The notes under the pieces are model-generated. The model did not search any database. It was not told the origin of the DNA and worked only from the letters and a program-made list of their open reading frames with translations. Position numbers and translations under genes: made by a program. 64,000 nucleotides of DNA from assembly GCF_900142755.1 (NCBI RefSeq), contig NZ_FRCA01000003.1:62001-126000 (forward strand). Reading direction: 5' to 3'. Source of the DNA: Halomonas cupida (GTDB lineage: Bacteria > Pseudomonadota > Gammaproteobacteria > Pseudomonadales > Halomonadaceae). This document shows positions 1-8,501 of the stretch, piece by piece. Within the stretch, counting starts at the first letter, position 1. Every line of letters starts with the position of its first letter.

Positions 1-129
1 AGCGTCGAGCAGGACAAGGATGGTGGCCAGCAGGGCCGTGTCCTGCTGCACAAGCTCGAGCGCATGATCCTGATCGTTCTGGTCCTGATCGAGGGCTACA
101 ACCTGTTCATTTGGTGGGGAGGAGCCTGA
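1..129 (+). CDS. C-terminal end of an unidentified conjugation-region protein (5' truncated by the window)
   Basis: The frame is open from the first base and ends in TGA, giving 42 residues. They finish with a hydrophobic stretch (MILIVLVLIEGYNLFIWW) that looks like a C-terminal membrane span. The stop lies one base before the ATG of the TraG-N gene, so the two are almost certainly one transcript. Position next to TraG-N suggests a mating-pair formation or coupling component of the ICE. I do not recognise the family from this much sequence. Confidence 0.6.
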   Translation, partial: SVEQDKDGGQQGRVLLHKLERMILIVLVLIEGYNLFIWWGGA

Positions 130-130
130 C

Positions 131-1642
131 ATGGCGACGTTCGCAGTCAATGACTACATGGAAGGCACCATGCTCACCCTGGGCTGGGTCATCAACAATG
201 GCGTCTGGGACGCCATGACCTCGACCGGTATCGCCGTCGTGCCATTTATCGCCCTGGTCGCCGGCGAGTGGTTTAGGGCGAGACAGGAGGGCGACGATGA
301 AGGCAACAAGGGGGTACTGTCGCTCAACCGCATCGAGTCGCGGCTCTATGTGATGCTGCTGGTGGTGGCGTTCACCTGCGTCCCTGTGTTCACGCTCAAC
401 GTGAACCCGGTGAACGTCAATCAGGAGCATGCTGAACAGTGCGGCACCGTCATGATGTCTACCGGACAGTGGGGCGAGTCGACCATGACGTCGATAGATG
501 GACAGCAGGCTCGCGTCCCCATGTGGTGGGCGCTGACACACTCGCTCTCCAAGGGCCTGACCAACGTGGCCATCTCGAAGATCCCCTGTTCGACGGACTA
601 CCAGTCTGTGCGAACGGCGCTCGATCTTGAATCCATTTCTGACCCGGGACTTAAACGTGAGATTGGGGAGTTCCAGTTGGCATGCTTCGGCCCGGCCAGG
701 AACAAGCTGTTTCAGAGTGGGGCTGGCCTCGAGGAGGCCAGAGGCATGGATGTTGACTGGGTAGGTTCGGACTACTTCCTGGACACACCAGGCTATTACG
801 ACAGCTTCTACGCACCCCGTCCCATGCCTGGCTTCCCCTACAATGCCGATCGCGATCAGGCACGGCCCAGCACGGGACCCGGCCAACCAGGGTATCCCAG
901 TTGCCGCGAGTGGTGGAGCGATGGCTCAGAGGGACTGGCGGCTCGAATCAAGGATCAGGTCGACACCACGGTGTGGTCACGCATGCAGAGTTTCTTCCCG
1001 GGGACATCCTCTGCAGAGGAGTACATGATCCGGCGTATGGTGAGCCCACGTTCTGGTGCAGCGAATGGCAATACCAGTCAGGCATCCGTTGGCTACCGGT
1101 CTCTGGATGGCGGGTTTGTCGATGATGTTACCTCAGCGGCAGGTATGGTCGGTAATGCGGTGGCCACCATCCCTTTTCAGGCGGGCATGGACAGCCTCAA
1201 ACAGTCATTGCCGATGATCCAGGGGATCTTGTTGATGGCGATCATCATCTGCCTGCCGTTCGTCATGGTCGCCTCCGGGTACTCTGTAAAGGTGGCCGGT
1301 ATAGCGATGTTCGCCTTATTCGGTCTGTTCTTCCTGACCTTCTGGTGGGAACTGGCGCGTTGGCTAGATTCGAACCTGATTGATTTGATGTACGACAGCG
1401 ATGCCGCCAAGCTCAGTTGGATTGCCGGCGTTGAAAATGCCAATGACAAGATGGTGCTCAAGTTCGTAAGCGGAATGATGTTCCTGGTGCTACCTGGCGT
1501 TTGGATTTCTGCTTTGGGTTGGGCAGGTGCAAAGGTTGGTAATGCTGTCGGCGGTGTTAGCGAAGCAGGTAGAGAGTCTAAGGGGGCAGGTCAAAAAGGT
1601 GGTGACATGGCGCAGAAAGGAGCTTCAGGAGGTAAGGTTTAA
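131..1642 (+). CDS. TraG N-terminal-domain conjugal transfer protein of an ICE
   Basis: This 503-residue protein resembles the TraG N-terminal-domain proteins of ICE conjugation modules, which sit in the inner membrane and act in mating-pair formation or stabilisation. Hydrophobic segments lie near residues 30-45, 75-95, 355-380, 385-410 and 445-470, with a large soluble region of about 250 residues between the first and second groups. That layout (two spans, long periplasmic region, further spans) fits the family. The C-terminus is glycine- and lysine-rich (about residues 475-503), probably cytoplasmic. It begins one base after the stop of the preceding gene and follows a GGAG-type ribosome site inside that gene's end. 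No coupling ATPase domain is present. Family assignment is good; exact role is inferred. Confidence 0.75.
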   Translation: MATFAVNDYMEGTMLTLGWVINNGVWDAMTSTGIAVVPFIALVAGEWFRARQEGDDEGNKGVLSLNRIESRLYVMLLVVAFTCVPVFTLNVNPVNVNQEHAEQCGTVMMSTGQWGESTMTSIDGQQARVPMWWALTHSLSKGLTNVAISKIPCSTDYQSVRTALDLESISDPGLKREIGEFQLACFGPARNKLFQSGAGLEEARGMDVDWVGSDYFLDTPGYYDSFYAPRPMPGFPYNADRDQARPSTGPGQPGYPSCREWWSDGSEGLAARIKDQVDTTVWSRMQSFFPGTSSAEEYMIRRMVSPRSGAANGNTSQASVGYRSLDGGFVDDVTSAAGMVGNAVATIPFQAGMDSLKQSLPMIQGILLMAIIICLPFVMVASGYSVKVAGIAMFALFGLFFLTFWWELARWLDSNLIDLMYDSDAAKLSWIAGVENANDKMVLKFVSGMMFLVLPGVWISALGWAGAKVGNAVGGVSEAGRESKGAGQKGGDMAQKGASGGKV

Positions 1643-1654
1643 CATGTTAAGACG

Positions 1655-1683
1655 ACTGTACTGGAGGGCATCTCCAGTACAGT
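1655..1683. terminator. Perfect 12-bp hairpin between convergent genes
   Basis: ACTGTACTGGAG (1655-1666) is followed by a 5-base loop and its exact complement (1672-1683). It fills the gap between the stop of the TraG-N gene and the stop of the opposing gene, so it probably ends transcription from both sides. There is no strong T-run on either side. Confidence 0.7.
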
Positions 1684-2055
1684 TCAATCATGGATCTTAA
1701 AACCACCCCTATAGTAGCCATAGCCATTATGGCCATAGCGATATCCATCCTGCTCTTCTAGAGAATCTGGCATAGGAGTTGTGGTCCGATCCTCTGGCAA
1801 GGAGTTCCAGACATTTTTCCCTGCCTCAGCTGATGCTTGGCCCAAGGTACGAAGCAGCCCTTGAGATTCTTTTGTCCCGAACAGCAGCGCAGATGTGAAC
1901 GCCGCAGAACCTTTGAGTACCTTGCGGGCAGTGTGGCTACGATGGGAGGTGGTGCCCTCTTCTGGACGCTCAGGCACAGCTCGCTCGTTCTGGTCACGGC
2001 GATGACCGAACAGCTCGGTTGCCTTGTCGTTCCACAGGAGCTTTTTGAGGCCCAT
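1684..2055 (-). CDS. Hypothetical protein, 123 residues
   Basis: I chose the ATG at 2055 because GGAGG lies five bases upstream; the frame runs further upstream but without a better site. The product begins MGLKKLLWNDKATELFG, is charged in its first half, has a short weakly hydrophobic stretch (GSAAFTSALLFG, about residues 48-59), and ends in a tyrosine/glycine-rich tail (about 100-123). There is no signal peptide and no recognised domain. It is convergent with the conjugation module and co-oriented with the Rpn gene pair. Function unknown. Confidence 0.6.
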   Translation of the reverse strand: MGLKKLLWNDKATELFGHRRDQNERAVPERPEEGTTSHRSHTARKVLKGSAAFTSALLFGTKESQGLLRTLGQASAEAGKNVWNSLPEDRTTTPMPDSLEEQDGYRYGHNGYGYYRGGFKIHD

Positions 2056-2129
2056 GGGACACCTCCAGAATACGGGTACAGTTAGATCGAGAGTAGCTTG
2101 CAAGCCAGATCAGTGCAATTCGAACTGGG

Positions 2130-2354
2130 TCAGTGCTGAAGCTCTTCCCTCAGCTTACGGACCTGCTCGATGTCGATATCAACCAGTCCAGCAATCATCT
2201 CGTCGTTGAATTTAGTCTGCCGGATCAGGTTGCAGGTGATTTCCCGGCAGGCTTTCTCATATCCCTGCCAGAAGCACTCTGTGTAGGCGGTATGCCACCT
2301 AGCAGGGATACTGGATAGCAGTTCGTCAAGCTGTGCTTGCAAGGATTCGCTCAC
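2130..2354 (-). CDS. Small Rpn C-terminus-like protein (possible antitoxin of the upstream Rpn nuclease)
   Basis: A 74-residue gene starting at a GTG that overlaps the stop codon of the full-length Rpn gene (GTGA overlap), so translation is probably coupled. Its last 25 residues (ending DIDIEQVRKLREELQH) closely match the last 25 of the Rpn protein (LDIEQVRKLREELKQ), while its first 45 do not. For E. coli RpnA, a C-terminal fragment made from an internal start (RpnAS) is reported to block the toxic nuclease. By analogy this separate gene may supply the same activity. That function is inference; the overlap and the duplicated C-terminus are directly visible. Confidence 0.65.
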   Translation of the reverse strand: MSESLQAQLDELLSSIPARWHTAYTECFWQGYEKACREITCNLIRQTKFNDEMIAGLVDIDIEQVRKLREELQH

Positions 2355-2440
2355 TGCTTCAGCTCTTCCCGCAGCTTACGGACCTGCTCGATGTCCAGCC
2401 CAGACAGTTCAGAGATCATCTGGTCATCCATGGCGGTTCG
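2131..2440. repeat. Direct repeat encoding the shared Rpn C-terminus
   Basis: About 85 bases at 2131-2216 recur at 2352-2440 with high identity; CAGCTTACGGACCTGCTCGA is common to both copies. The copies encode the C-termini of the small gene and of the Rpn gene, so the small gene's 3' part came from tandem duplication. Confidence 0.75.
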
Positions 2441-3271
2441 CTTGAGCATTTTCTGAGCCACCTGACGAGCGTGATTCTCTTCGCCTACCTGCTTCCACTG
2501 CTCGGGCCACTGCTTTGCACGTTCAGCCAACATATTGTGCACCTCGTTCAAGTCGTTGAGCGACTGCCACTCAGCCCCTTCGTTCTCGGGTACCCAGCTA
2601 GGCAGCAGCACGCGTCGGATCCAGAGGGCGAAGTGCCGGCGTAGCTGGGTCTGCTCCGGCGCTTGTAACCATTGTACCAGTAATCCGATCAGATCAATGG
2701 CATCCTGCGGATTCCGGTGATTCTCCAGACGGAAGATGGCCGACACCACGTTTCGGGTCTCTTCTGACCACTGCTCGCTGGTCACCATAGCGCCTTCGTC
2801 CAGCAGCAGATATGGGAGATCAGGCCGGTAGTGCTCCAGGCCACCCGGTACAGGTTGGACAAGCTCAGCCACGTTGAGTGCCGCATTCCAACGTTTTTCC
2901 CCGTTGTACAGCACGATAGGTAGCACGGGAGGTAGCTTGCCGTCCTGAGTCAGCTTCTTCTGTTTGACCAGCTCCTGATACAGCAGCCCCACGTAGGTCA
3001 TGATACGCAGCGCCATGAACGAGTCGACGGTGCTCTGGAACTCAATCAGGAGATAGACATACACCCACTCGTCGCCAAAGCGCACACGCCAGATCACATC
3101 GCCTTCACGATCGCGCAGATCATCGGTGACGAAGGTGCTGCTGACCTTCTCCAGCGAATCGAGGTTCAGGCGATCAATCCATTCTTCCTTCACGAAGCCT
3201 GTCAGCAGATCGCGAACGACCCTTGGCTCGCTGAACAGCAGCTTATAACTGAGATCGTGCTGGTTGTTCAT
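2351..3271 (-). CDS. Rpn family recombination-promoting nuclease/putative transposase
   Basis: The 306-residue protein begins MNNQHDLSYKLLFSEPRVVRDLL, the usual start of the Rpn/YhgA-like (PF04754) family. These are PD-(D/E)XK-fold DNA endonucleases first described as recombination-promoting and later linked to phage defence. Visible core motifs are DDLRDREGDVIWRVRFG and VYLLIEFQS (about residues 50-85), which supply the D...ExQ active-site pattern, and PPVLPIVLYNGEKRWN (about 125-140). The C-terminal tail ends DIEQVRKLREELKQ. I chose the ATG at 3271, with GGAGA upstream. The same frame stays open to 3703 through a purine/pyrimidine-biased stretch, but that extension carries no family sequence. 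The downstream small gene overlaps its stop. Confidence 0.85.
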   Translation of the reverse strand: MNNQHDLSYKLLFSEPRVVRDLLTGFVKEEWIDRLNLDSLEKVSSTFVTDDLRDREGDVIWRVRFGDEWVYVYLLIEFQSTVDSFMALRIMTYVGLLYQELVKQKKLTQDGKLPPVLPIVLYNGEKRWNAALNVAELVQPVPGGLEHYRPDLPYLLLDEGAMVTSEQWSEETRNVVSAIFRLENHRNPQDAIDLIGLLVQWLQAPEQTQLRRHFALWIRRVLLPSWVPENEGAEWQSLNDLNEVHNMLAERAKQWPEQWKQVGEENHARQVAQKMLKRTAMDDQMISELSGLDIEQVRKLREELKQ

Positions 3272-3916
3272 GATTTCTCCATGGTGTGGCTGGAGGCAGC
3301 TTACCATGACGGCGAGCGCCCCTGTCCCACGCTCCCCAGCGAGGGAAAAGGAAATGGCGCAGGCAAAGGGTTGGAAGGGAAGGGGGAATAAGGGGAAGGG
3401 GCTTACCCGAATAGCAGGGGCAAACCCCAAAGGGCCAGGGAAAGGGCAAAGGCAAAGGGTGGCGAAAGGGAAGCCACTACCACTGCTGCCTATCCCCTGA
3501 ACTATGCGTCCTGCTTGCCCAGCACAATCTCCAACCCAAGAATGACGAAACTGTTGCACAGATCCTCTCGGTGGACCTTCGACCCCAAGCTTCCACGTCC
3601 TCAATAGCCCGGGAGCTCCAAAGCTGCATAAATCATACTTGTCTGCTATAAGAGACGTAGCGAGGTGTGCGAGAAGCCGAACCGGGGGACGTATCTTGAT
3701 CAACTGTCGAGTGATGGGGAGAGATTAAGTGCAGACAGCTTTTGGTCGAGAGGAGTATTGATAGCTGCTTACGACCCATTGCAGACATTCGTATTACTTT
3801 TCCCATCGAAAGCCAAAACGTAGCAGCAAAAAAATGGAATTTACCATTAAAATCGCCATTGTCATCCCTACGCAAACAGCGGCCTAACTCAAAGTTCGAC
3901 CAAGGAATAGCGAGAA
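3272..3916. other. Intergenic region with a purine-rich tract
   Basis: No supported gene lies here. Bases about 3335-3478 are strongly purine-rich on the + strand (runs such as GGGAAGGGGGAATAAGGGG), a strand bias seen nowhere else in the window. The last 200 bases before the CBASS operon are AT-richer and should hold its promoter, but I cannot point to a convincing -35/-10 pair. Confidence 0.5.
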
Positions 3917-5506
3917 ATGCCCCAAGCCTCTGACTCATTTTTAAACAACACCGTTTCCCCAGGCAATTTTGATGATCAGAGTCTGGCTCTCTGGTTGGAT
4001 GACTGTTTGGAGCAACAACATCGTGTGTTATATGTACACGCAGGCTACCTGTGCAAGGTGGTTGATCTTGAAGAGTCCTGCACAGCGCTCTATCCCGCTG
4101 ACCCAGGTCCAAACTCCAAGGGTAGCCTAAAGAAGCTAGTCGGGAAGAAGCTTCTCTTCAGCTTTGAGGTTTCAAGTGAAACGCTGAGTAACGCTCGGAT
4201 TGCAAACAGCGAATGGGCCTATGCCCCAGTGGAAAGGAAGTCCTGTGTAGATACGCTTATTGCCACGCGTGATGGGCTGCTCGGCAAAGCTAAAGGTAGA
4301 GGGCCAGAGATTTCCGCGAGAACAGCACAGAAAGTGTGGGCAGACGCAGCTGGAAGATGCATGTTTCAAGGCTGCAGTAAGGATTTGTCAGAGATCCCTC
4401 TTTGGACAAAAGCCGCCCGGGTTGGATATTTAGCTCACATCGTTGCATCTGACCCAGAAGGGCCTCGGGGTAACCAAAAGGACTCTCATCGGCTCGCAAA
4501 TAATCCGGACAACATCATGCTGATGTGCGATGAACACCATCGCTTGATCGACTCGTTCGCGCCAGAGCAATTCACCTCAGAAATCCTTGACGAGATGCGC
4601 AAGTCTCATCGAGATATGGCTCGAAACTATTTGAATTCTTTGGCATTTCCCCCTACGAAAGCGATTACCTTGCATGCCAATCTTGGAGGCGTACCAACTT
4701 ACTTCCATGACTCCGAACTGATTGAAGCCATCGTTGCAATGAGACGAGCAATGCTGCCAGGGGTGATTCACTATGTTCGACGGAAATCGCAGCGAGATGA
4801 TCGACATTTACCAGAGTTTTGGCACCAGTATTTAAGAGAGCATGAGCATCAGATTCGCCAACTAGTTTCTGGCTTTGATTCGAGCAGTGGCTCTGTTACT
4901 GAGAACTTGGCCGTTTTCCCCTTACACCACATCCCGACGCTTGTTTTAGCAGGACGCATAATGGGTGAGGCACAGGCCATTCAGATATTTCAGTACGACA
5001 GGCATCGGAAGACATGGACTTGGAACCCGCAGGTTGAGGCTCATTCCCGGGACACCTTTATTGTTGATTCACTTTCGCCGAACCACGCCAAAGAGGTTCT
5101 TATTACGCTTGAGCTAACGGCTCACGTAGATGAGAAGGCGCTACCTGCCGACCTTAAAACTAGTGTGGATAATGGTCACCTGCCCTGGATTCGCGTAACA
5201 ACTTCGAATATAGGGATCAATTGCATCGGGCACCCAGATGATCTTGATCAGTTCGCAGAAGCTGCCCGTAAAGCAATTATGCATGCTCAAGATGTGATGA
5301 GGGTTCAGAAGGTACACCTTATCGCCGTAAGTCCCGCGAGCACAGTGTTCCGTTTCGGGCAGATGCTGCAGGCGGGGCACCATCCCGAATACATCGTCTA
5401 TGACCGAGCGGGCCGTGACTACGACTTTACTCCTGCTTTGTCGATTACTGGCCACCACGTTTCGGCCACTGACGGTCAGAAGACCCACACCATTGATCTT
5501 CGATAA
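3917..5506 (+). CDS. cap5: CBASS effector, HNH nuclease-SAVED fusion (Cap5-like) with N-terminal extension
   Basis: Cap5 proteins are DNA-degrading CBASS effectors: the SAVED domain binds the cyclic nucleotide made by the CD-NTase and switches on the HNH nuclease. Residues about 138-225 form the HNH unit, with CMFQGC, AHIVASDPEGPRGN (His 173) and NPDNIMLMCDEHHRLID (around residue 203). Residues about 240-529 look like SAVED, including HLIAVSPASTVFRFGQMLQ. About 135 residues precede the HNH unit; usual Cap5 proteins start close to the HNH, so this extension is unusual and I do not recognise it. It is the first gene of a four-gene operon, 23 bases before the CD-NTase. The start could lie further downstream, but the extension is open and coding-like. 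Confidence 0.85.
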   Translation: MPQASDSFLNNTVSPGNFDDQSLALWLDDCLEQQHRVLYVHAGYLCKVVDLEESCTALYPADPGPNSKGSLKKLVGKKLLFSFEVSSETLSNARIANSEWAYAPVERKSCVDTLIATRDGLLGKAKGRGPEISARTAQKVWADAAGRCMFQGCSKDLSEIPLWTKAARVGYLAHIVASDPEGPRGNQKDSHRLANNPDNIMLMCDEHHRLIDSFAPEQFTSEILDEMRKSHRDMARNYLNSLAFPPTKAITLHANLGGVPTYFHDSELIEAIVAMRRAMLPGVIHYVRRKSQRDDRHLPEFWHQYLREHEHQIRQLVSGFDSSSGSVTENLAVFPLHHIPTLVLAGRIMGEAQAIQIFQYDRHRKTWTWNPQVEAHSRDTFIVDSLSPNHAKEVLITLELTAHVDEKALPADLKTSVDNGHLPWIRVTTSNIGINCIGHPDDLDQFAEAARKAIMHAQDVMRVQKVHLIAVSPASTVFRFGQMLQAGHHPEYIVYDRAGRDYDFTPALSITGHHVSATDGQKTHTIDLR

Positions 5507-5529
5507 GCAGCCTAAGCGAGCCTGATACA

Positions 5530-6804
5530 ATGAGCACTACCAAAAGCGCAGAACTGGTTAAGCATGCTGAACTTGAATATCCCACTCGACTAACAAAGTC
5601 TCTTGAATCGTTTGCGGCTCTCAGGGAGGGCTACATAACCGACGCTAGAGATAGGCTGATCGAATATGGTCTTTGGGCTAAGGCGCTCAGTGAAGCAAAT
5701 TCGCATATCGCTGTGGATGAGGAAGAAATCAGGGCTGCAGCAGACGCATACGAAGAAGTAGCAAATTATTTGGCCAGTAACCTCTCTTGGCCTCTCAAGT
5801 CCATTTCAATCATGACGCAAGGGTCAGTGAGCACTAAGACTTTGATTCGCTCCCCCAATGGAAGTGAGAAATTTGACATCGATGCTGTATGCAAAATAGA
5901 CATCTCTCACATTGAGGCTGACGACCCCATGTCATTTTTTGAGTCGATAGGCCAGGCCTTGAAGGAGCTAGAGGCTCAAGCGAAAAGGCGCTGTTGGTAT
6001 ATCCCTTTCACCGGACAGCGTTTTTATCTCGAATTTACCCCTTCCATACCGTTGAATACGATAACGGCGCAAACCCTGAGTTCTATGGCGCCGCGCTATA
6101 GCGCATCGCGATATGAGGAGACTGCGCTTGCGGTCGTTGATACTCCTACTAAGAGCTGGAAAACCTCCAATTCTGCGGGCATGAGCAAGTGGGTTAATGA
6201 CACGGCGGAACGCCGCCTCATTCGGTCGATTGTGATGGAGGCGTACGCAAATGATAGGGCCGTAGCAAGCGTTGCTCCGGTGCCGGATCAGACTGTGGAA
6301 ATCACGGATACACTTCGGGTTGCCATACGGTTGTTCAAACGCCACCGAGATATGTGTGCGAGGCGTGGGGTAATTGATGCGGCTACCAAACCAATCTCAG
6401 TCATTATCGTGACACTACTGACCAGTTGCTATGAGGGTCTGGCGGATTTAGGTCGATCTTTTGAACACCCCATAGAGTTGCTGGATGAACTCGCTACCCT
6501 TATGCCGCACCTCGTGCTGAAACTCGATGGTAAATACCGAGTTGATAACCCAACAGTTGAGGGAGAGAACTTCGCCGAGAAATGGAATGATGATGACGGC
6601 GAGCGTTATAAATCATTCATGACCTGGACAAACGCACTATCTGCTGATCTCCAAACCATTCTTGCTCTGAAAGACCCTTCGGCTATTTCCAGGCGCGTGC
6701 GCGAAGTTTTTGGGATTCCTGCCCCTACAGGTGGGGGCAACGGCTTGACTACCATTCAGCCTCCAGCACCTAGAGCCACTCCAGCGAGTCGCGGTTTGGC
6801 TTAA
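5530..6804 (+). CDS. CBASS oligonucleotide cyclase (CD-NTase)
   Basis: This 424-residue nucleotidyltransferase should sense phage infection and make a cyclic di- or trinucleotide that activates the HNH-SAVED effector. The active site shows GS (98-99, in QGSVSTKT) followed by FDIDAV (Asp116 and Asp118). The third acid position, usually Asp in a strand ending in P, appears as Glu168 (YLEFTPSIP). The C-terminus (about 400-424) is Gly/Pro/Ala-rich and flexible, ending RGLA; in type II CBASS the Cap2 enzyme conjugates the CD-NTase through its extreme C-terminus, which fits. It lies 14 bases before cap2. I cannot assign the clade (CdnA-H) by eye, so the signal molecule is unknown. Confidence 0.88.
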   Translation: MSTTKSAELVKHAELEYPTRLTKSLESFAALREGYITDARDRLIEYGLWAKALSEANSHIAVDEEEIRAAADAYEEVANYLASNLSWPLKSISIMTQGSVSTKTLIRSPNGSEKFDIDAVCKIDISHIEADDPMSFFESIGQALKELEAQAKRRCWYIPFTGQRFYLEFTPSIPLNTITAQTLSSMAPRYSASRYEETALAVVDTPTKSWKTSNSAGMSKWVNDTAERRLIRSIVMEAYANDRAVASVAPVPDQTVEITDTLRVAIRLFKRHRDMCARRGVIDAATKPISVIIVTLLTSCYEGLADLGRSFEHPIELLDELATLMPHLVLKLDGKYRVDNPTVEGENFAEKWNDDDGERYKSFMTWTNALSADLQTILALKDPSAISRRVREVFGIPAPTGGGNGLTTIQPPAPRATPASRGLA

Positions 6805-6818
6805 AAAGTGGAGGATTA

Positions 6819-8501
6819 ATGTCGCTGGATTTGAGCTTTTTGTGCGAGGAATTCCCCGAGCTTCAGCTATCAGCTTTGCACCGGGGGGGAGGAGTCACTG
6901 CCTACCAATTGTGGCTACCTTCTTTTCAAGACGGAAGAGAATTTAAGTGGGCTGAGCTGCGTTTGCCCAAGGGGTTTCCTGAGTACGGTAAAGCATTCAT
7001 TCAGCTATCTCCAGATTCTGTCTTGCGTATACCGCACCTAGATAGAGCTGGAGTGCTTTGCATTGAAGGTGATCCAGGCCCTGGCCTCGGTTATTCCCCA
7101 GAGGACAGGATTAAGTTTGTCTTGCATGGCTACATGGAACAGTTCCTGAAGCCTTGGCTAAATGGCGATCTTGATGGCGATTTCGAGAATGAGGCACTTA
7201 ATTATTGGGCTATAGAGGTAGCTAAGTCACGTTCAAACACCGATGCTGTGAGAGGTGTATGGACGGTTGATTCACCTCCAACAAAGGCACGTGTTAGAAG
7301 CGGACTGCTCTTGATTCCAAATAGGGTCATCATTGCTGCAGATGAGAAGTTGCGCATCACTAACCGTTTAGTGCAATCCATGGGGCCTGCAGCAAAGCAA
7401 CGTGTTCGCGTGCTAGTGGCAGATATTCCGATTTCACATGCATTCACGCCGTCGACTTGGCCACGTTCCATGTCTGACTTGGAGCGCATCCTACAGGGTA
7501 GGCTTCCCTCTGGAGAGTATTCGAGGCTACAACATAGCCGAAGCCGCAGAGGGAGAGGCATATACCGCGTGGTTCTTTTGAGAAATACTGAAGTTGCCTT
7601 TGCCTACTTGCTTCCAGGAGGTCCTCCAACTGTTCTCGACGTATATCGAGGAAAGAAAGCTAGCCCTTCTCTTCATAAACCGCTACCACTTATGACATCC
7701 CGCTTAGATCCAGATTGGACGGTTGGGCGAGATCAGCATCCCGAGATCAGTGGGCGTCAAGCTAAGCACGTTCTGGTTTTGGGGTGCGGCGCACTCGGCA
7801 GCCCGGTTGTAGATCATATCGCCAAGGCAGGAGTCGGGCGAATATCTGTGGTTGATGCTGACACTATGTCTTCTGCGAATATTGGGCGGCATCTGCTTGG
7901 GGCTGACTCTATAGGCCAAAATAAGGTGGATGCCATTGCTCAGCGGATTAATTCGGCTTACCCAGCTACAGAAGTGACTCCGTACGCGATGAGCACAGCA
8001 GATTGGTTAAAGAAAAACACATTAGTAGATGTGGACGTAGTGATCGATCTCACTGGCGAGCCTGATGTACGAGTGCAGATCGAGCAAGTACGCTTGAGTT
8101 ACCCACGCCCCTTGCTGATCGGCTGGATGGAGCCTTATGTGGCTGCCGCCCATGCTTGCATGCTGGCTGCAGGTCATAAATGGTTAAAGGGAGCACAAGA
8201 TCCATTGTCTTGTTTAGAAGCAGTGGTATGGCCAAATGAAGTGATTCGACAAGAGCCTGGGTGCAGTAGCCGCTTCCAAAGCTATACTGCTGCGGCTGCA
8301 GAGCATGCGGTTGCATTGGTGGCTGAGTGTGCGCTGGAGATGATCGACAATTCAGTAGCAGTTACTTTCGACTCAACAGTACGGAGTTGGGTACGTGGGC
8401 AACGCTTTTTAGACAAGCACTGGCCTGGGCTTACGCATAAGGAATGGGCAAAAGCCGCTTGCGTTCACGATGGCTTGATCTTGAACAGGCAGTTTCCATG
8501 A
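6819..8501 (+). CDS. cap2: CBASS ancillary protein Cap2, E2-E1 fusion
   Basis: Cap2 is a bacterial ubiquitin-transferase-like enzyme that joins the CD-NTase C-terminus to a target and primes it for signalling. The N-terminal part (about 1-150) is E2-like, with a candidate catalytic cysteine at 81 in AGVLCIEGDPGPGLGY. The C-terminal part is a ThiF/E1 adenylation domain: nucleotide motif VLGCGALGSPVVDHIAKAG (about 320-338), then VVDADTMSSANIGRHLLG, and a candidate E1 cysteine at 482 in PGCSSRFQSY. At 560 residues it is close to the usual length. GGAGG sits just before its ATG. Its stop overlaps the cap3 start (ATGA). Confidence 0.9.
   Translation: MSLDLSFLCEEFPELQLSALHRGGGVTAYQLWLPSFQDGREFKWAELRLPKGFPEYGKAFIQLSPDSVLRIPHLDRAGVLCIEGDPGPGLGYSPEDRIKFVLHGYMEQFLKPWLNGDLDGDFENEALNYWAIEVAKSRSNTDAVRGVWTVDSPPTKARVRSGLLLIPNRVIIAADEKLRITNRLVQSMGPAAKQRVRVLVADIPISHAFTPSTWPRSMSDLERILQGRLPSGEYSRLQHSRSRRGRGIYRVVLLRNTEVAFAYLLPGGPPTVLDVYRGKKASPSLHKPLPLMTSRLDPDWTVGRDQHPEISGRQAKHVLVLGCGALGSPVVDHIAKAGVGRISVVDADTMSSANIGRHLLGADSIGQNKVDAIAQRINSAYPATEVTPYAMSTADWLKKNTLVDVDVVIDLTGEPDVRVQIEQVRLSYPRPLLIGWMEPYVAAAHACMLAAGHKWLKGAQDPLSCLEAVVWPNEVIRQEPGCSSRFQSYTAAAAEHAVALVAECALEMIDNSVAVTFDSTVRSWVRGQRFLDKHWPGLTHKEWAKAACVHDGLILNRQFP

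Noticed and set aside
3272-3703. Long upstream extension of the Rpn frame (about 140 extra residues).
   Set aside because: It runs through the purine-rich tract, has no family similarity, and the internal ATG has a good ribosome site.
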